NCBI RefSeq assembly: GCF_014055025.1
Contig: NZ_CP059571.1
Location: 2,232,001 to 2,296,000 of the forward strand
DNA: 64,000 nucleotides
Direction of reading: 5' to 3'
From: Neisseria bacilliformis
GTDB lineage: Bacteria > Pseudomonadota > Gammaproteobacteria > Burkholderiales > Neisseriaceae
Positions within the stretch are counted from its first letter, which is position 1, and each line of letters opens with the position of its first letter. The notes beneath the pieces are model-generated. The model had not been told where the DNA came from and searched no databases. It saw only the letters and a list, made by a program, of their open reading frames with translations. Shown piece by piece: positions 53,552 to 62,164 of this stretch. A program made the translations under genes and the position numbers.

Positions 53552-56143
53552 TCAGGACTCCTTCGCAGCGTCCGAAGCCAGACCCGCATCGAGCAGGTCG
53601 CCTTCGGCGATGGTAATGTCGGGATTGTTCGGCGGGCGGCTGTCGGCGCGGATAATGTGGTACAGGTTTTCTTCGGGTACCAGATAGCAGTAGAACAGCC
53701 GCTTTCTGCTACCTTTGGCGGTTTCAACGTTGAACAGCGCGGTGCGCTTGCTGCGCTTGTGCAGTTTCAGGGCGACAAAGCCGCGCTGCGCCCTCACGCC
53801 TGGGCAGTTTTCGTCGTTTTTGTTGAACACGCCGCCCGCGTAGTCACGAAAGATGGCGGGGGAAACCAGCAGCATGCCTTGCGCGACAAAATGCACTGGT
53901 GCACCGCTTTGGTTGACGACGATGCTGCCGTCCGCCAAGCCGTCGGCCAGCCACATCCAGAAATGGCGGCCGTCCTGCTGCTGGCGCAGACGGGTTTCTG
54001 CGAGCGCGTCGGCAGCATTCGTGCCGTTTTCAGTGTTTTCAGGCTGCCTTTCAGACGGTTTTTCAGACGGCTTCTGCGCCGTTTCAGGCTGCCCTGCGGT
54101 ATTTTCAGACGGCCTTTCAGGCTGCCTGTCCTCTTCTGTGATAAACGGCGGTGGCACGGCGGCATCGGGGTTCTGCACTTTGACCGGGCGCGGCGAGCGC
54201 GGCGGCTTGGCAGTGCGCTCGGCTTGGATTTCGGTTAATCCGGCAGCGGCATCTTGCTGCGGCGGCAGGCTGTCCGCGCCGTCGTCAAACAGTTTTTGTA
54301 ACACTTTCAAACCCGCCGCGCTGTTGGCCTGCGGTTTTTTTGGTTTTGGAGAAGGACGGTTTGCTGCCCCAGTCTCCTGTTTTTCAGGCCGCCTGTTGAG
54401 TGCGGTTGCAGACAGCTTTTGCGTGTTTTCAGACGGCCTTTCGGTCTGCCCTGCCGCTGCCTGCTGTGCAGCGGCGGTTTCGTTTTCTGCCCCAGTTTCT
54501 TCATCGTCATCAAGCAGCCCGTGTTTGGCCAGCAGCGCGTCGATGCCGCCGGAAGTGTCGGCGGGACTGCCTGCGTTTTCAGGCTGCCCTGCGGGCGGTT
54601 TTTCAGACGGCCTGTGTGTGTTTTCAGGCTGCCTTGGTGCTTCGCGGTATTCGGACAAATCTTCGGCGGCAGCCATAAAGCGTGCCTGCGGTACGGACGC
54701 TGCCTCAGTTTCGTTTTCGCTGCGGTTTTCTGTTTCAGTGTCCCGACGCTTGCGCGGCGGGGGCGGAATATCGGCGGGAATAATGATTTTGGCTGCCTGC
54801 GGCGCGGTCTCTGCCTCAATTTCCTGCGCTGCGGTGTCGGCACTGTTCTGCCGTTGGGCGGGGCTTTGGTCGCTGCTGACGTTCAGACTGCCTGCGAACT
54901 CGGCGGGGTAGTTGCCGTCGGGGTACAGGGTTTCCAGTTTGAAAGCGAGCATGGTAAAACGCTGGCTGCGCGTTTCGCCGTCGCTGCGCGTAAAGGCAAT
55001 ATCGACGGCGGTAACAGCGCGGCGTTCGTCGGCGGGATTGGGTAGCACCGCGCCGTATTCCAGCAGAGTGTCGAATACGCGCTGGTTGTCGGACGGGAAA
55101 GAGGGTGCGGCGGGGTGTTTGGTTTGTTTCAGAAACTCGCGGATGCGGTCGGGGACATGTTTGGACACCATGTACACCGTGCCGCCTTGCCGAAACAGGT
55201 CGCCGCCGGCGGAGGACGCGGTGCTGAACCAGCGGCCGCGTTCGGCGAGCATTTCAACCAGGGTTTCCATCACGGTTTCAATCAGCGGCGTGCGTCTGGC
55301 GGTGGCGAAACGCTGACGGGAACCGCTTCTCAGGTCGCGGGCGGTGGAAGCCATGTCGGCCTTGCGGATAATGTCGGCAAACGGGCTGCCTTCGTGCTGC
55401 CCGCTCAGATACTGCCTCAGCGCGGGCAGCAGTTTCGGGTCGTCCGCAGCCAGCCAGCGGCGTACGGAAGCGGGCACGATGGCGGCAAAAAACGTCCACG
55501 CCAGTTCGGTATGCAGGGTGTAGGGTGCTTTGTGTTCGGGAAAGGACACGCGGTACCAGCGGCCGCCATTTTGTGCCATATTACCCGCATCGGGCAGCCA
55601 CAAACTGCCCTGCGCATCTTCGGCGTGCTCAAACAGTTCCACGTTTACGCCGGTCAGGGTTTTGCCGATGTCGTGCAACAGCGCAGCGGTCAGAATGCCG
55701 AAACGCCACGGCGCACCCAAGCGGGCAATATCTTCGGTTTTCGCGCCGGGCGGCCAGCTGCGGGCGGCGGCTGCGGTCAGCGCAAGCACGGCAACGTCGA
55801 GCGTGTGGCGCACCAGCCCGCCGTCGCCCGCGTGGTGGTGTGATTCGGAAGCGGGCAGCCGCTGCACGAAAGCAATGTAGGCATACAGCGTCGGCAGTGC
55901 GTCGCGCCGCCAGTTTTCGTCGGACAGCCCGAGGTTGGCTTTGATGTTGGCCAGCACCGGTTCCAATTTGAGCAGGCGGACGAGTTCCTCCGCTTCCAGC
56001 ACGCGCAGCCTGCCGTTGGCGGTATCGGGCAGGCGTTCGCGGGTTTGGACGGCGGCGGGCGGGTGTTTTTCGGGGTGGTAGAAGAAATAGAGCAGAATCA
56101 GAATGACGGCGGCGGCAGCGGCCGCAGACCACGTCAACGGCAT
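53552..56143 (-). CDS. traI: MobH-family relaxase (TraI-like) with HD-type domain
   Basis: 863 residues from the ATG at 56143 (MPLTWSAAAAAAVILILLYFFYHP). A membrane helix (6-22) is followed by the TraI_2 domain, with His-rich ESHHHAGDGGLVRHTLD (102-116) and HD pair LLHDIGK (157-158), typical of MobH relaxases of the gonococcal island, SXT and R27. A long low-complexity middle (about 440-730) is full of DUS-encoded peptides (RPSEK, RPSEN and others). The C-terminal TraI_2_C domain (about 745-850) includes HFWMWLADGLADGSIVVNQSGAPVHFVAQGMLLVSP. It nicks oriT and starts DNA transfer or secretion. Confidence 0.88.
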   Translation of the reverse strand: MPLTWSAAAAAAVILILLYFFYHPEKHPPAAVQTRERLPDTANGRLRVLEAEELVRLLKLEPVLANIKANLGLSDENWRRDALPTLYAYIAFVQRLPASESHHHAGDGGLVRHTLDVAVLALTAAAARSWPPGAKTEDIARLGAPWRFGILTAALLHDIGKTLTGVNVELFEHAEDAQGSLWLPDAGNMAQNGGRWYRVSFPEHKAPYTLHTELAWTFFAAIVPASVRRWLAADDPKLLPALRQYLSGQHEGSPFADIIRKADMASTARDLRSGSRQRFATARRTPLIETVMETLVEMLAERGRWFSTASSAGGDLFRQGGTVYMVSKHVPDRIREFLKQTKHPAAPSFPSDNQRVFDTLLEYGAVLPNPADERRAVTAVDIAFTRSDGETRSQRFTMLAFKLETLYPDGNYPAEFAGSLNVSSDQSPAQRQNSADTAAQEIEAETAPQAAKIIIPADIPPPPRKRRDTETENRSENETEAASVPQARFMAAAEDLSEYREAPRQPENTHRPSEKPPAGQPENAGSPADTSGGIDALLAKHGLLDDDEETGAENETAAAQQAAAGQTERPSENTQKLSATALNRRPEKQETGAANRPSPKPKKPQANSAAGLKVLQKLFDDGADSLPPQQDAAAGLTEIQAERTAKPPRSPRPVKVQNPDAAVPPPFITEEDRQPERPSENTAGQPETAQKPSEKPSERQPENTENGTNAADALAETRLRQQQDGRHFWMWLADGLADGSIVVNQSGAPVHFVAQGMLLVSPAIFRDYAGGVFNKNDENCPGVRAQRGFVALKLHKRSKRTALFNVETAKGSRKRLFYCYLVPEENLYHIIRADSRPPNNPDITIAEGDLLDAGLASDAAKES

Positions 56144-56571
56144 AATGCGCCCCCTGTTGCAGCGGTCAGAAGCCAAGATGCTGCCTCAGCTTCATCGGCA
56201 TGGGAGACGGACAACTGCGCCAGTTCGGACACGGCGGTGCGGGCGCAGAAGGCGAAAAAAGGTTCGTGCAGGCTGTTCCAGTGTACGGTGCGTCCTGCGG
56301 CCGTACCGCAGGCATGCCAGTAGAAACCGTCAAAACCAGTGGTCAGTGCCTGTGCCAGCGTTCGGTCGCTACTGTCGGCAGGGAGCGCGTCCAAAAGGGC
56401 AGCAGTTTGCGCCACCAGCACACTGCTGCTGTCTGCTTCGCCGAGCGTCAGCTGCTCCATAAAGCCGCCGCACTGCGCGATGCAGTAGGCCAGCACCGCC
56501 GGCCACAGCGGCGAAACGCCATGCAGACGCTCGATGCTGCGGTGCAGTTGCATAAAGTGTTCTGGTTGCAT
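56134..56571 (-). CDS. Hypothetical protein of the conjugation island, 145 residues
   Basis: Starts MQPEHFMQLHRSIERLHGVSPLWPAVLAYCIAQCGGF at 56571; a TTG 45 bp upstream (MSEILATFVRRSRNA) is an alternative. Mostly helical, with Trp/Cys-rich stretches (GFDGFYWHACGTAAG, FFAFCARTAVS). No known motif. It overlaps the relaxase start by 10 bp, so it is the first gene of the minus-strand transfer operon. A function in relaxosome regulation is possible but unsupported. Confidence 0.65.
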   Translation of the reverse strand: MQPEHFMQLHRSIERLHGVSPLWPAVLAYCIAQCGGFMEQLTLGEADSSSVLVAQTAALLDALPADSSDRTLAQALTTGFDGFYWHACGTAAGRTVHWNSLHEPFFAFCARTAVSELAQLSVSHADEAEAASWLLTAATGGALCR

Positions 56572-56830
56572 GGCGTTTCGGCTCCGTCGGACAAATGTCG
56601 CGAGTATTTCGGACAAAAACGCGCACAGGCAAGCAACAAAGTGAAAAACGGTTTTTTTGCATTGTTGCTTGCGTTTTCAGACTGCCTATGCTGCGGCTTT
56701 ATGGCGTTTTAAAGGCTTGTTATTCAAAGAATAACAAGCCCTTTGCCTTTAACGCCTTTTGGCATTTGCCCTTAAATCCTTTTTCCTTTACCCATTCGGG
56801 CTGTTCCCTTTGCCTTTGGGGCTGTTGAAA

Positions 56831-56866
56831 AAAAGCGGGATGCGTGCTTTAAGCATCCCGCTTTTT
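56831..56866. terminator. Strong bidirectional hairpin in the island control region
   Basis: AAAAGCGGGATGC-GTGCTTTAA-GCATCCCGCTTTTT: 13-bp stem with A- and T-runs, a textbook intrinsic terminator in both directions. Confidence 0.8.
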
Positions 56867-56991
56867 GGCTTTTGGATAATCGCCCTTACCCTTGCTTTAT
56901 TACGGTAAAACAAAGCATTAACGGTTTTGAAAATGCACTGCGGCAAACAGGCGAACCGCGCAATATGCAGGAAAATGCTCTGTATTGTCAA

Positions 56992-57026
56992 GCAACAAAA
57001 GAAATCGAGCTTTTTTCTTTTGTTGC
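56992..57026. repeat. Inverted repeat GCAACAAAAGAAA near the tra promoter
   Basis: 13-bp perfect arms with a 9-base centre (TCGAGCTTT). Could be a terminator or the binding site of a transfer regulator. Confidence 0.5.
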
Positions 57027-57297
57027 GTGATTTTTCATGATGTTTTGTGAACAATGGTTATTGAGTGCGGCAGGACTGTCTGCCGTGAATCGCCAACCGA
57101 GGCAGCCGGGTAAGGATGGGGGCATCTCAAACCGAAAGCCTGTCAGACAATCCGTCCGGCCGCGTATTTTCCGGTTCGGGCAGTCAGCACATCTGTGTGC
57201 CGCAATATATTGAGAAGTATTGCGTCAGCAGTGCCATCGCACCGCACTGCCGACTGTCCGAACCCGAAAGTATGCCCGCCGGCATTTTGGGGAAACC

Positions 57298-58599
57298 ATG
57301 CACGATACCGCCGACACCGACGAACCCGCCTCCCTCACCCTGCTGTTGCAGGACGAGGGCAAAGCCTTTGATTTGGGCGTGGCGGCGCGTTTTATTTCCA
57401 CCTCGAACGGCGACAAGCCGGTGGTGGATTTTTTGAACTGGGTGTTTCCCTATGCCGCATCGGTCAAAGCGTCCGACATTCATTTTCGCGATCAGGAAAA
57501 CGGCTGCATGGTCAGGCTGCGCGGCCGCGATATGGCCTTGTCCGACCGCTGGCTGTTCAGCCGCGCCGCCTCGCAGGAGGTGGACGAGAAAATCCGTGCC
57601 AAGTGCCGCATCGGCAACAGCGACCGCGAATCGCCGCAGGATGGCTCGTTCTGGCTGCTGGACCAGACCAATCAGACAATGGTGGACGTGCGGGTCAGCA
57701 TTCTGCCCAACCGCTACGGTCAAAGCACGGTATGCCGCATTCTGAATCAGGAAAACGCGCATTTCGGACTGGATGCCGTCCATATGCCCGATACCGTGCG
57801 CTGCGCCTTGGAAAAGGTGCTGTCCATGCACGAAGGTCTGATTTTGTGCTGCGGCCCGACTGGCTCGGGCAAATCGTACACACTCAACGCCTGTCTCAAT
57901 CATGTCAACCGTCCCGACATCCACGTCTGTACCGCCGAAGACCCAGTGGAATATCCGGTTAAAGGCGCGAACCAAATCAGCATTCATCCGGTTTACCGCC
58001 CGTTTTCCAAAGTTATCCGCAGCTTTATGCGCCACGACCCTGATGTGATTCTGGTCGGCGAAGTGCGCGATGGTGAAACCGCCGAAATGGCGGTCAATGC
58101 CGCCAATACCGGCCATCTGGTGCTGACCACCATTCATGCCAACGATGCGCCGCTGTCGCTGTACCGGCTGATGGGGCTGGGCGTGGAAGGCTATATGCTT
58201 GCCGATGTGCTGCTCGCCTTTTTCTCGCAGCGGCTGCTTAACCGGCTGTGTCCGCACTGTCGCGAAGCAATTACGCTTTCCGAGGCGGAACAACCGCCGT
58301 CCCGCTTTTTTCAGGCTGCCTGCTACCGCCGCAATCCAAACGGGTGCGACAACTGCCGCTCGGGCTATACGGGGCGGATTCCGGTCATCGAGTTCGCCCT
58401 CAATTCGCCGCAGGTGCGCCAAGCTCTGCTGGCACACGACATGGCGGCGGTACGCGAAGCCCTGTACGCGCAGCCGCAATACCGCACGCTGACCGAAGCT
58501 GCGCTGGAAATGTCGGCGCAGGGGCTGGTTGATTTTGACGATGCCTGCGCCATCGGCAGCATGGTAGTGGATAAGCTGTTATCAGGAGAACAACCGTGA
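57298..58599 (+). CDS. GspE/PilB-like secretion ATPase in the conjugation island
   Basis: 433 residues, Walker A CGPTGSGKSYT (186-195), Asp box TAEDPVEYP, Walker B VILVGEVRDGETAE, His box LTTIHANDA. A four-Cys zinc site (Cys318, 321, 350, 353) is of the GspE/PilB type. The protein lacks most of the N1 domain of true PilB, so it is closer in size to PilT/DotB/TraJ. Such ATPases power type IV pili or IncI/Dot-Icm type secretion and are not part of standard F-type systems. It starts the rightward tra operon; the Dsb gene overlaps its end by four bases. Role here unknown. Confidence 0.85.
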   Translation: MHDTADTDEPASLTLLLQDEGKAFDLGVAARFISTSNGDKPVVDFLNWVFPYAASVKASDIHFRDQENGCMVRLRGRDMALSDRWLFSRAASQEVDEKIRAKCRIGNSDRESPQDGSFWLLDQTNQTMVDVRVSILPNRYGQSTVCRILNQENAHFGLDAVHMPDTVRCALEKVLSMHEGLILCCGPTGSGKSYTLNACLNHVNRPDIHVCTAEDPVEYPVKGANQISIHPVYRPFSKVIRSFMRHDPDVILVGEVRDGETAEMAVNAANTGHLVLTTIHANDAPLSLYRLMGLGVEGYMLADVLLAFFSQRLLNRLCPHCREAITLSEAEQPPSRFFQAACYRRNPNGCDNCRSGYTGRIPVIEFALNSPQVRQALLAHDMAAVREALYAQPQYRTLTEAALEMSAQGLVDFDDACAIGSMVVDKLLSGEQP

Positions 58600-59267
58600 A
58601 CCGCCGCCGTTTTCTGACTGCATTTGCCGCATTGTCCGCCTCGCTGGCAGCGCGGGCAGACAACCCGTTTGCTCTGCCGGAAAACAGCGGGGCGTTACCC
58701 GAACAGTCCGCCAAGCCGGATATTGTCAAACCCTATCTGGCGGTCGGCCCTTATGCCGACGACCAGTCCCGCGTGTTCATGTTTATGAGCTACGAATGCC
58801 CTTACTGCGAACAGACGTGGTACGGCATGGGCGAATGGGGGCGCACGCTGCCCGAGCCGTTCCGTTTTGTGTATGTGCCGCTTTATACCGGCAACAAACG
58901 GTTGGACGCGGCAGCCACCGGTTTCTATATCGTACGCAGCCTTGCGCCGCAGCGGATTGCCGAATATCAGCGGCTGGCCTTTGAAGCGGCGAAAACGGCA
59001 CGCAGCAGTGCCGATTTTGCCCAAGTACTGCACCGCATGGGTTTTTCCCGCAACCAAATCGACGCCGCAGCTGCCGACAAGCAGACGCAGAACCGGATAG
59101 CACGGGCAATGCTGTTGGTGCGCCGCTACCGCGTTACCGCCACGCCGTTTTTCACCGTCGGCGGCCGCTACACCACCCACGCCGGCTTTACCGGCGGCGA
59201 CTACCGCGTGCTGGTACAGCTGATGAACGGGCTGGTATCCGATGTGTTGCAGAGTACGCACCGCTAG
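58596..59267 (+). CDS. Dsb-like periplasmic thioredoxin
   Basis: 223 residues. Signal peptide (about 1-21) with an Arg-rich start MNRRRFLTAFAALSASL that resembles a Tat motif. DsbA/DsbG fold with CPYC (68-71) in FMSYECPYCEQTWYGM and cis-proline in VTATPFFTVGG. Helical insert between. F-type and gonococcal-island systems carry a DsbC-like protein to fold Cys-rich Tra proteins (TraU, TraN, TraH). Overlaps the ATPase gene by four bases (ATGA), so coupled. Confidence 0.88.
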   Translation: MNRRRFLTAFAALSASLAARADNPFALPENSGALPEQSAKPDIVKPYLAVGPYADDQSRVFMFMSYECPYCEQTWYGMGEWGRTLPEPFRFVYVPLYTGNKRLDAAATGFYIVRSLAPQRIAEYQRLAFEAAKTARSSADFAQVLHRMGFSRNQIDAAAADKQTQNRIARAMLLVRRYRVTATPFFTVGGRYTTHAGFTGGDYRVLVQLMNGLVSDVLQSTHR

Positions 59268-59748
59268 GTGTCTGACCGCAGCACTGCCTGTGCTGTGGGC
59301 ATTGTGGCTGTGGACGGCACCGCTGCCGCCCCTGTGTCCGCTGCCCCAGCAGGAAAACCTGCGCTACGGCAGCGCGGACATTCGCAATCCGGCAGAGGCA
59401 GCATGGTCTTTTGCCATCAGCGCGGGGCAGTTGCCCCAGTGTTTCGGCAGCCTGAAACCCGCCGCACGCGACGGCTGGACGGTGTATGCGGCACAGATGC
59501 TGCGCCCCCATGCCTACCGCACGTTTGATGCGTGGCGTAAGGCGTATGCGGTTTTACTGCTGCTGTTTTCAGGCTGCCTGATCCGGTGGCTGAGGGTAAC
59601 AGACAAGAAAGGGAAATATGGCCAAAACAATTCTGACGGCGGTGCTTTCAGGCTGCCTGATGGCGGCGTGCACGAGCACACCGCCGCCCGAACCGCCGCT
59701 TGCACGGCGCACCGAAATCGTGGTGCTGAAACGCACCGGATACAGTGA
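59242..59748 (+). CDS. Hypothetical membrane or secreted protein, end uncertain
   Basis: The frame starting at ATG 59242 encodes a hydrophobic leader (ALPVLWALWLWTAPLPPLCPL), a small domain (ENLRYGSADIRNPAEAAWSFAISAGQLPQCFGSLKPAARDGWTVYAAQML) and a second helix (AYAVLLLLFSGCLIRWLRV). After about 59600 the residues are low quality and run 131 bp into the next gene in a different frame. A GTG at 59290 is a possible later start. Either the C-terminus is a natural overlap or a frameshift removed an earlier stop. Position before traL is where a pilin gene is expected, but no TraA signature is seen. Confidence 0.5.
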   Translation: MCCRVRTARCLTAALPVLWALWLWTAPLPPLCPLPQQENLRYGSADIRNPAEAAWSFAISAGQLPQCFGSLKPAARDGWTVYAAQMLRPHAYRTFDAWRKAYAVLLLLFSGCLIRWLRVTDKKGKYGQNNSDGGAFRLPDGGVHEHTAARTAACTAHRNRGAETHRIQ

Positions 59749-60136
59749 TGCCGCCATTTTGGACGAAGAAGAAGGCAGCTATTTCTGGCTGCCGCAAGCA
59801 GTCAGCCCTGCGGGCATCGCACTGTCCTTTCAGACGGCCTCGGGAGAACACAAAGTGCTGCACACGGTGTATTTCCGCACCGATTCGGCCGTCTTGTCCG
59901 CCCATGAAAAACAGGCACTGCAACGTGCCGCCCCCATGCTTCGACAGCAGGGCGTAACCCTTTCGGGCTATGCCGACCCGCGTGCCGGAGTCGAATACAA
60001 CAACCGTCTGGCCGCCCGCCGCGCCGAGAGCGTGGCGCGTTATTTGGACGGATTGGGCGTAAGGGTCAACCGCCGCTGCATTTTCGGCGAAACCCGCCTG
60101 CCCGATAGCGATTTATGCGAATGGAGAACACAATGA
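59618..60136 (+). CDS. OmpA-like peptidoglycan-binding lipoprotein
   Basis: 172 residues with AAAGGGA upstream. Lipobox LMAACTS gives a lipoprotein. The C-terminal OmpA/Pal-like domain (about 85-172) has VYFRTDSAVLSAHEKQALQRAAPML and GYADPRAGVEYNNRLAARRAESVARYL, where the usual GHTD/NxxLSxxRA core is GYADPR/NNRLAARRA. An in-frame DUS gives SFQTASGE. It overlaps traL by 4 bp. It may anchor the secretion apparatus to the cell wall. Confidence 0.85.
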   Translation: MAKTILTAVLSGCLMAACTSTPPPEPPLARRTEIVVLKRTGYSDAAILDEEEGSYFWLPQAVSPAGIALSFQTASGEHKVLHTVYFRTDSAVLSAHEKQALQRAAPMLRQQGVTLSGYADPRAGVEYNNRLAARRAESVARYLDGLGVRVNRRCIFGETRLPDSDLCEWRTQ

Positions 60137-60447
60137 GCGACAACAACCGCGCTGTGGTCTTTCCCGAATACGTCGATACCCTGCCCCAGTTTCTGTTTCT
60201 GGAATCGGACGATATTTCGGTGTTTATCGTCGGTATGATGGTCGGCGTAGTGTTGCAATACGCGCTGCGTACGGCGTTTGGCATGCTGGCAGGAATTGCA
60301 CTGGGGGCATGGATGTCCTACCAGTACGTCAAATTCAAGCGCAACACCCTACCGGGTACCATGATGCACATGCTGTACGCGCTGACGGGTTTGTTCGTGC
60401 TGAACAAACGCTTTGCCAACGGGCTGATTAAAAGGGTGGACAACTGA
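60133..60447 (+). CDS. traL: Type IV conjugative transfer protein TraL
   Basis: 104 residues, start FPEYVDTLPQFLFLESDDISVFIVG as in F TraL, then two membrane helices (about 30-60) and a third near the C-terminus. Inner-membrane component (VirB3-like) of F-type systems. Overlaps its neighbours by 4 bp (60133-60136) and 1 bp (60447), tightly coupled. Confidence 0.9.
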   Translation: MSDNNRAVVFPEYVDTLPQFLFLESDDISVFIVGMMVGVVLQYALRTAFGMLAGIALGAWMSYQYVKFKRNTLPGTMMHMLYALTGLFVLNKRFANGLIKRVDN

Positions 60448-61334
60448 TGCAGTGGCCGACATTCAAAACCACTTTCCGCAAGGCTCTGGAAAACAACACG
60501 ATACTCGGGCTGATTGCCATCGGTCTGCTGGCGGTGAACATCGTACAGGCGGTCAGTCTGGCGCGGATGCGCGAACGGGTGGTGCTGAAACCGCCCAGCG
60601 AACTGCCCGAGCAGGCGGTTATCGGCTGGGACAGCGCATCGCAGAACTATCTCAACTCGTTTGCCGCCTACATTGTCGGCACTATGTCTTCCGCCACGCC
60701 GGGGACGGTGGACTTTATCGGCCGTAACATGGAACCGCTGTTTGATCCGAAGGTGTGGCAGCTGGTCAAACCGCAGCTTTTGGCCATCAAAAGCAACCCG
60801 AACTACATCGGTGTCAATCCGGTCAGCAATTTCACGCCGGAAGGCAACATTATTTTTGAAGCCAAGAGCCGCAAAATCTTTATTCCCGGCACGCTGGTTT
60901 CGTCCGCATACAGCAAGGGCGGCATGACCCGGCTGGGACAGGTGGCAGTTACCTACGAATTGCAGATGGAAGTGGTCGGCGGACTGCCGCGCGTAACCTC
61001 TTGGTACGTCTATCCGGGCGAGCCGCACACCTTCGCCTGGGCCGACCGCTACCCCGACAAGGCGGAAAAAGAAGCGGCAGACCGCAGGGCGCAGATTCAG
61101 ATTGTGCCGCAGGTGCCCGAAAGCGAGATTGCCTTCCCGCAGGCACCGTCGGCAAGCGTACCCGCCTCCGCACCTGTGCCGCAAAGGCAGCCTGAAAATA
61201 CACAAAACCCGCTTGGAGCAGACCCTTTTGCCGGACAGGCGGCACCTGCCGCATCCGCGCCTGCCACACTGCCGCCCGATGCTTCCGTCGTGCAGCCGCC
61301 GCCCGCCCCCGACGACAACCCCGATGTTTTGTAG
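60447..61334 (+). CDS. traE: Type IV conjugative transfer protein TraE
   Basis: 295 residues, longer than F TraE (about 190) because of a Pro/Ala-rich tail (about 215-295). Cytoplasmic start, one helix (17-38), then the VirB8-like periplasmic domain (FIPGTLVSSAYSKGGMTRLGQVAVTYELQMEVVGGLPRVTSWYVYPGE). Bridges the inner membrane and core complex. An AGGCAGCCTGAA-type DUS is read in frame in the tail. Confidence 0.9.
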   Translation: MQWPTFKTTFRKALENNTILGLIAIGLLAVNIVQAVSLARMRERVVLKPPSELPEQAVIGWDSASQNYLNSFAAYIVGTMSSATPGTVDFIGRNMEPLFDPKVWQLVKPQLLAIKSNPNYIGVNPVSNFTPEGNIIFEAKSRKIFIPGTLVSSAYSKGGMTRLGQVAVTYELQMEVVGGLPRVTSWYVYPGEPHTFAWADRYPDKAEKEAADRRAQIQIVPQVPESEIAFPQAPSASVPASAPVPQRQPENTQNPLGADPFAGQAAPAASAPATLPPDASVVQPPPAPDDNPDVL

Positions 61335-61344
61335 GAGCCGTTTT

Positions 61345-62163
61345 ATGAACCCACGTTTGTCCCGTCTCTGTATCGCGTGCCTCCTGCTGTGCGCGGCCGC
61401 CGCCCGTGCGGACGAAGCCGTGCAGGCTTCGGACTATGCCCGCCGCCGCGTCGTGCAGGTAACCGCGCCCGTCGGCGGCGCAGCCCGTGCTGCGGTCGGC
61501 GGCATACAGGAAGGACGGATAAACGGCGTGCATGCCGTTGTCTCTTCCTATGGCGAAAACCACCGCGTGCCGGTGTCGCGCCGCCATCCGAATATCATCA
61601 ACACGCCTTTTGCCCGTGCACACGCCGTCGGTCTGAAAACCCATTATGACCTCGGCTCCAACGGTTCGGCGATTCTGGTTACCCCGAAAACCGACAAACC
61701 GTTTTTCGTATCGATTACTGATGCCGACAACCCGACCGGCATGCCCATCTCGCTGACGCTGGTTCCCTCGGCCAAGCTGGATTCTCAGACCATTACCGTA
61801 TCGCTCGGCGGCAGGCAGGGAGCAGGAGCAGCGGCACCGTCAGGCGGTTTCCCACAGCAACTGGCCGCTGTTATCCGCGACATCGTGATGTTGAAAACCC
61901 CGGCTGGTTACAGCGTGCGCCCACTGCACCGCAGTTTTTCGATGGCTTCGGGCATGAGCGTTTCGCCCGTTGAACGGTACAGCGGCAGCGAGTTTGATAT
62001 TTTCCGCTACCGTCTGAAAAATACTACCGGCCGCATCCAGACACTTGCCGAAGAAATGTTCGGCGCAAACGAACGAGTGGTGGCAGTAGCCTTTTACCCG
62101 AAAATCCAAGTGCGACCGGGTGAGAGCACCGACGTGCTGATTATGGTCGGTAGGGGGCGTTAG
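61345..62163 (+). CDS. traK: Type IV conjugative transfer protein TraK
   Basis: 272 residues from the ATG at 61345 with TAGGAG upstream. Signal peptide (about 1-23). TraK is the VirB9-like secretin of the core complex: NIINTPFARAHAVGLKTHYDLGSNGSAILVTPKTDKPFFVSITD and SPVERYSGSEFDIFRYRLKNTTGR. Followed by traB after 1 bp. Confidence 0.9.
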   Translation: MNPRLSRLCIACLLLCAAAARADEAVQASDYARRRVVQVTAPVGGAARAAVGGIQEGRINGVHAVVSSYGENHRVPVSRRHPNIINTPFARAHAVGLKTHYDLGSNGSAILVTPKTDKPFFVSITDADNPTGMPISLTLVPSAKLDSQTITVSLGGRQGAGAAAPSGGFPQQLAAVIRDIVMLKTPAGYSVRPLHRSFSMASGMSVSPVERYSGSEFDIFRYRLKNTTGRIQTLAEEMFGANERVVAVAFYPKIQVRPGESTDVLIMVGRGR

Positions 62164-62164
62164 C

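Larger units (their letters stand above)
56617..57297. other. Divergent control region of the transfer island, several hairpins
   Basis: 680 bp, AT-richer than its surroundings, between the leftward traI unit and rightward tra genes. It holds three perfect inverted repeats: 56714-56740 (GGCTTGTTATT arms), 56831-56866 (AAGCGGGATGC arms) and 56992-57026 (GCAACAAAAGAAA arms). oriT and the divergent promoters may lie here. No credible gene; an 88-codon minus-strand frame spans the hairpins. Confidence 0.6.

Noticed and set aside
56788-57054. 88-codon minus-strand frame in the island control region
   Set aside because: It runs through two hairpins, has no ribosome binding site and no similarity I can name.
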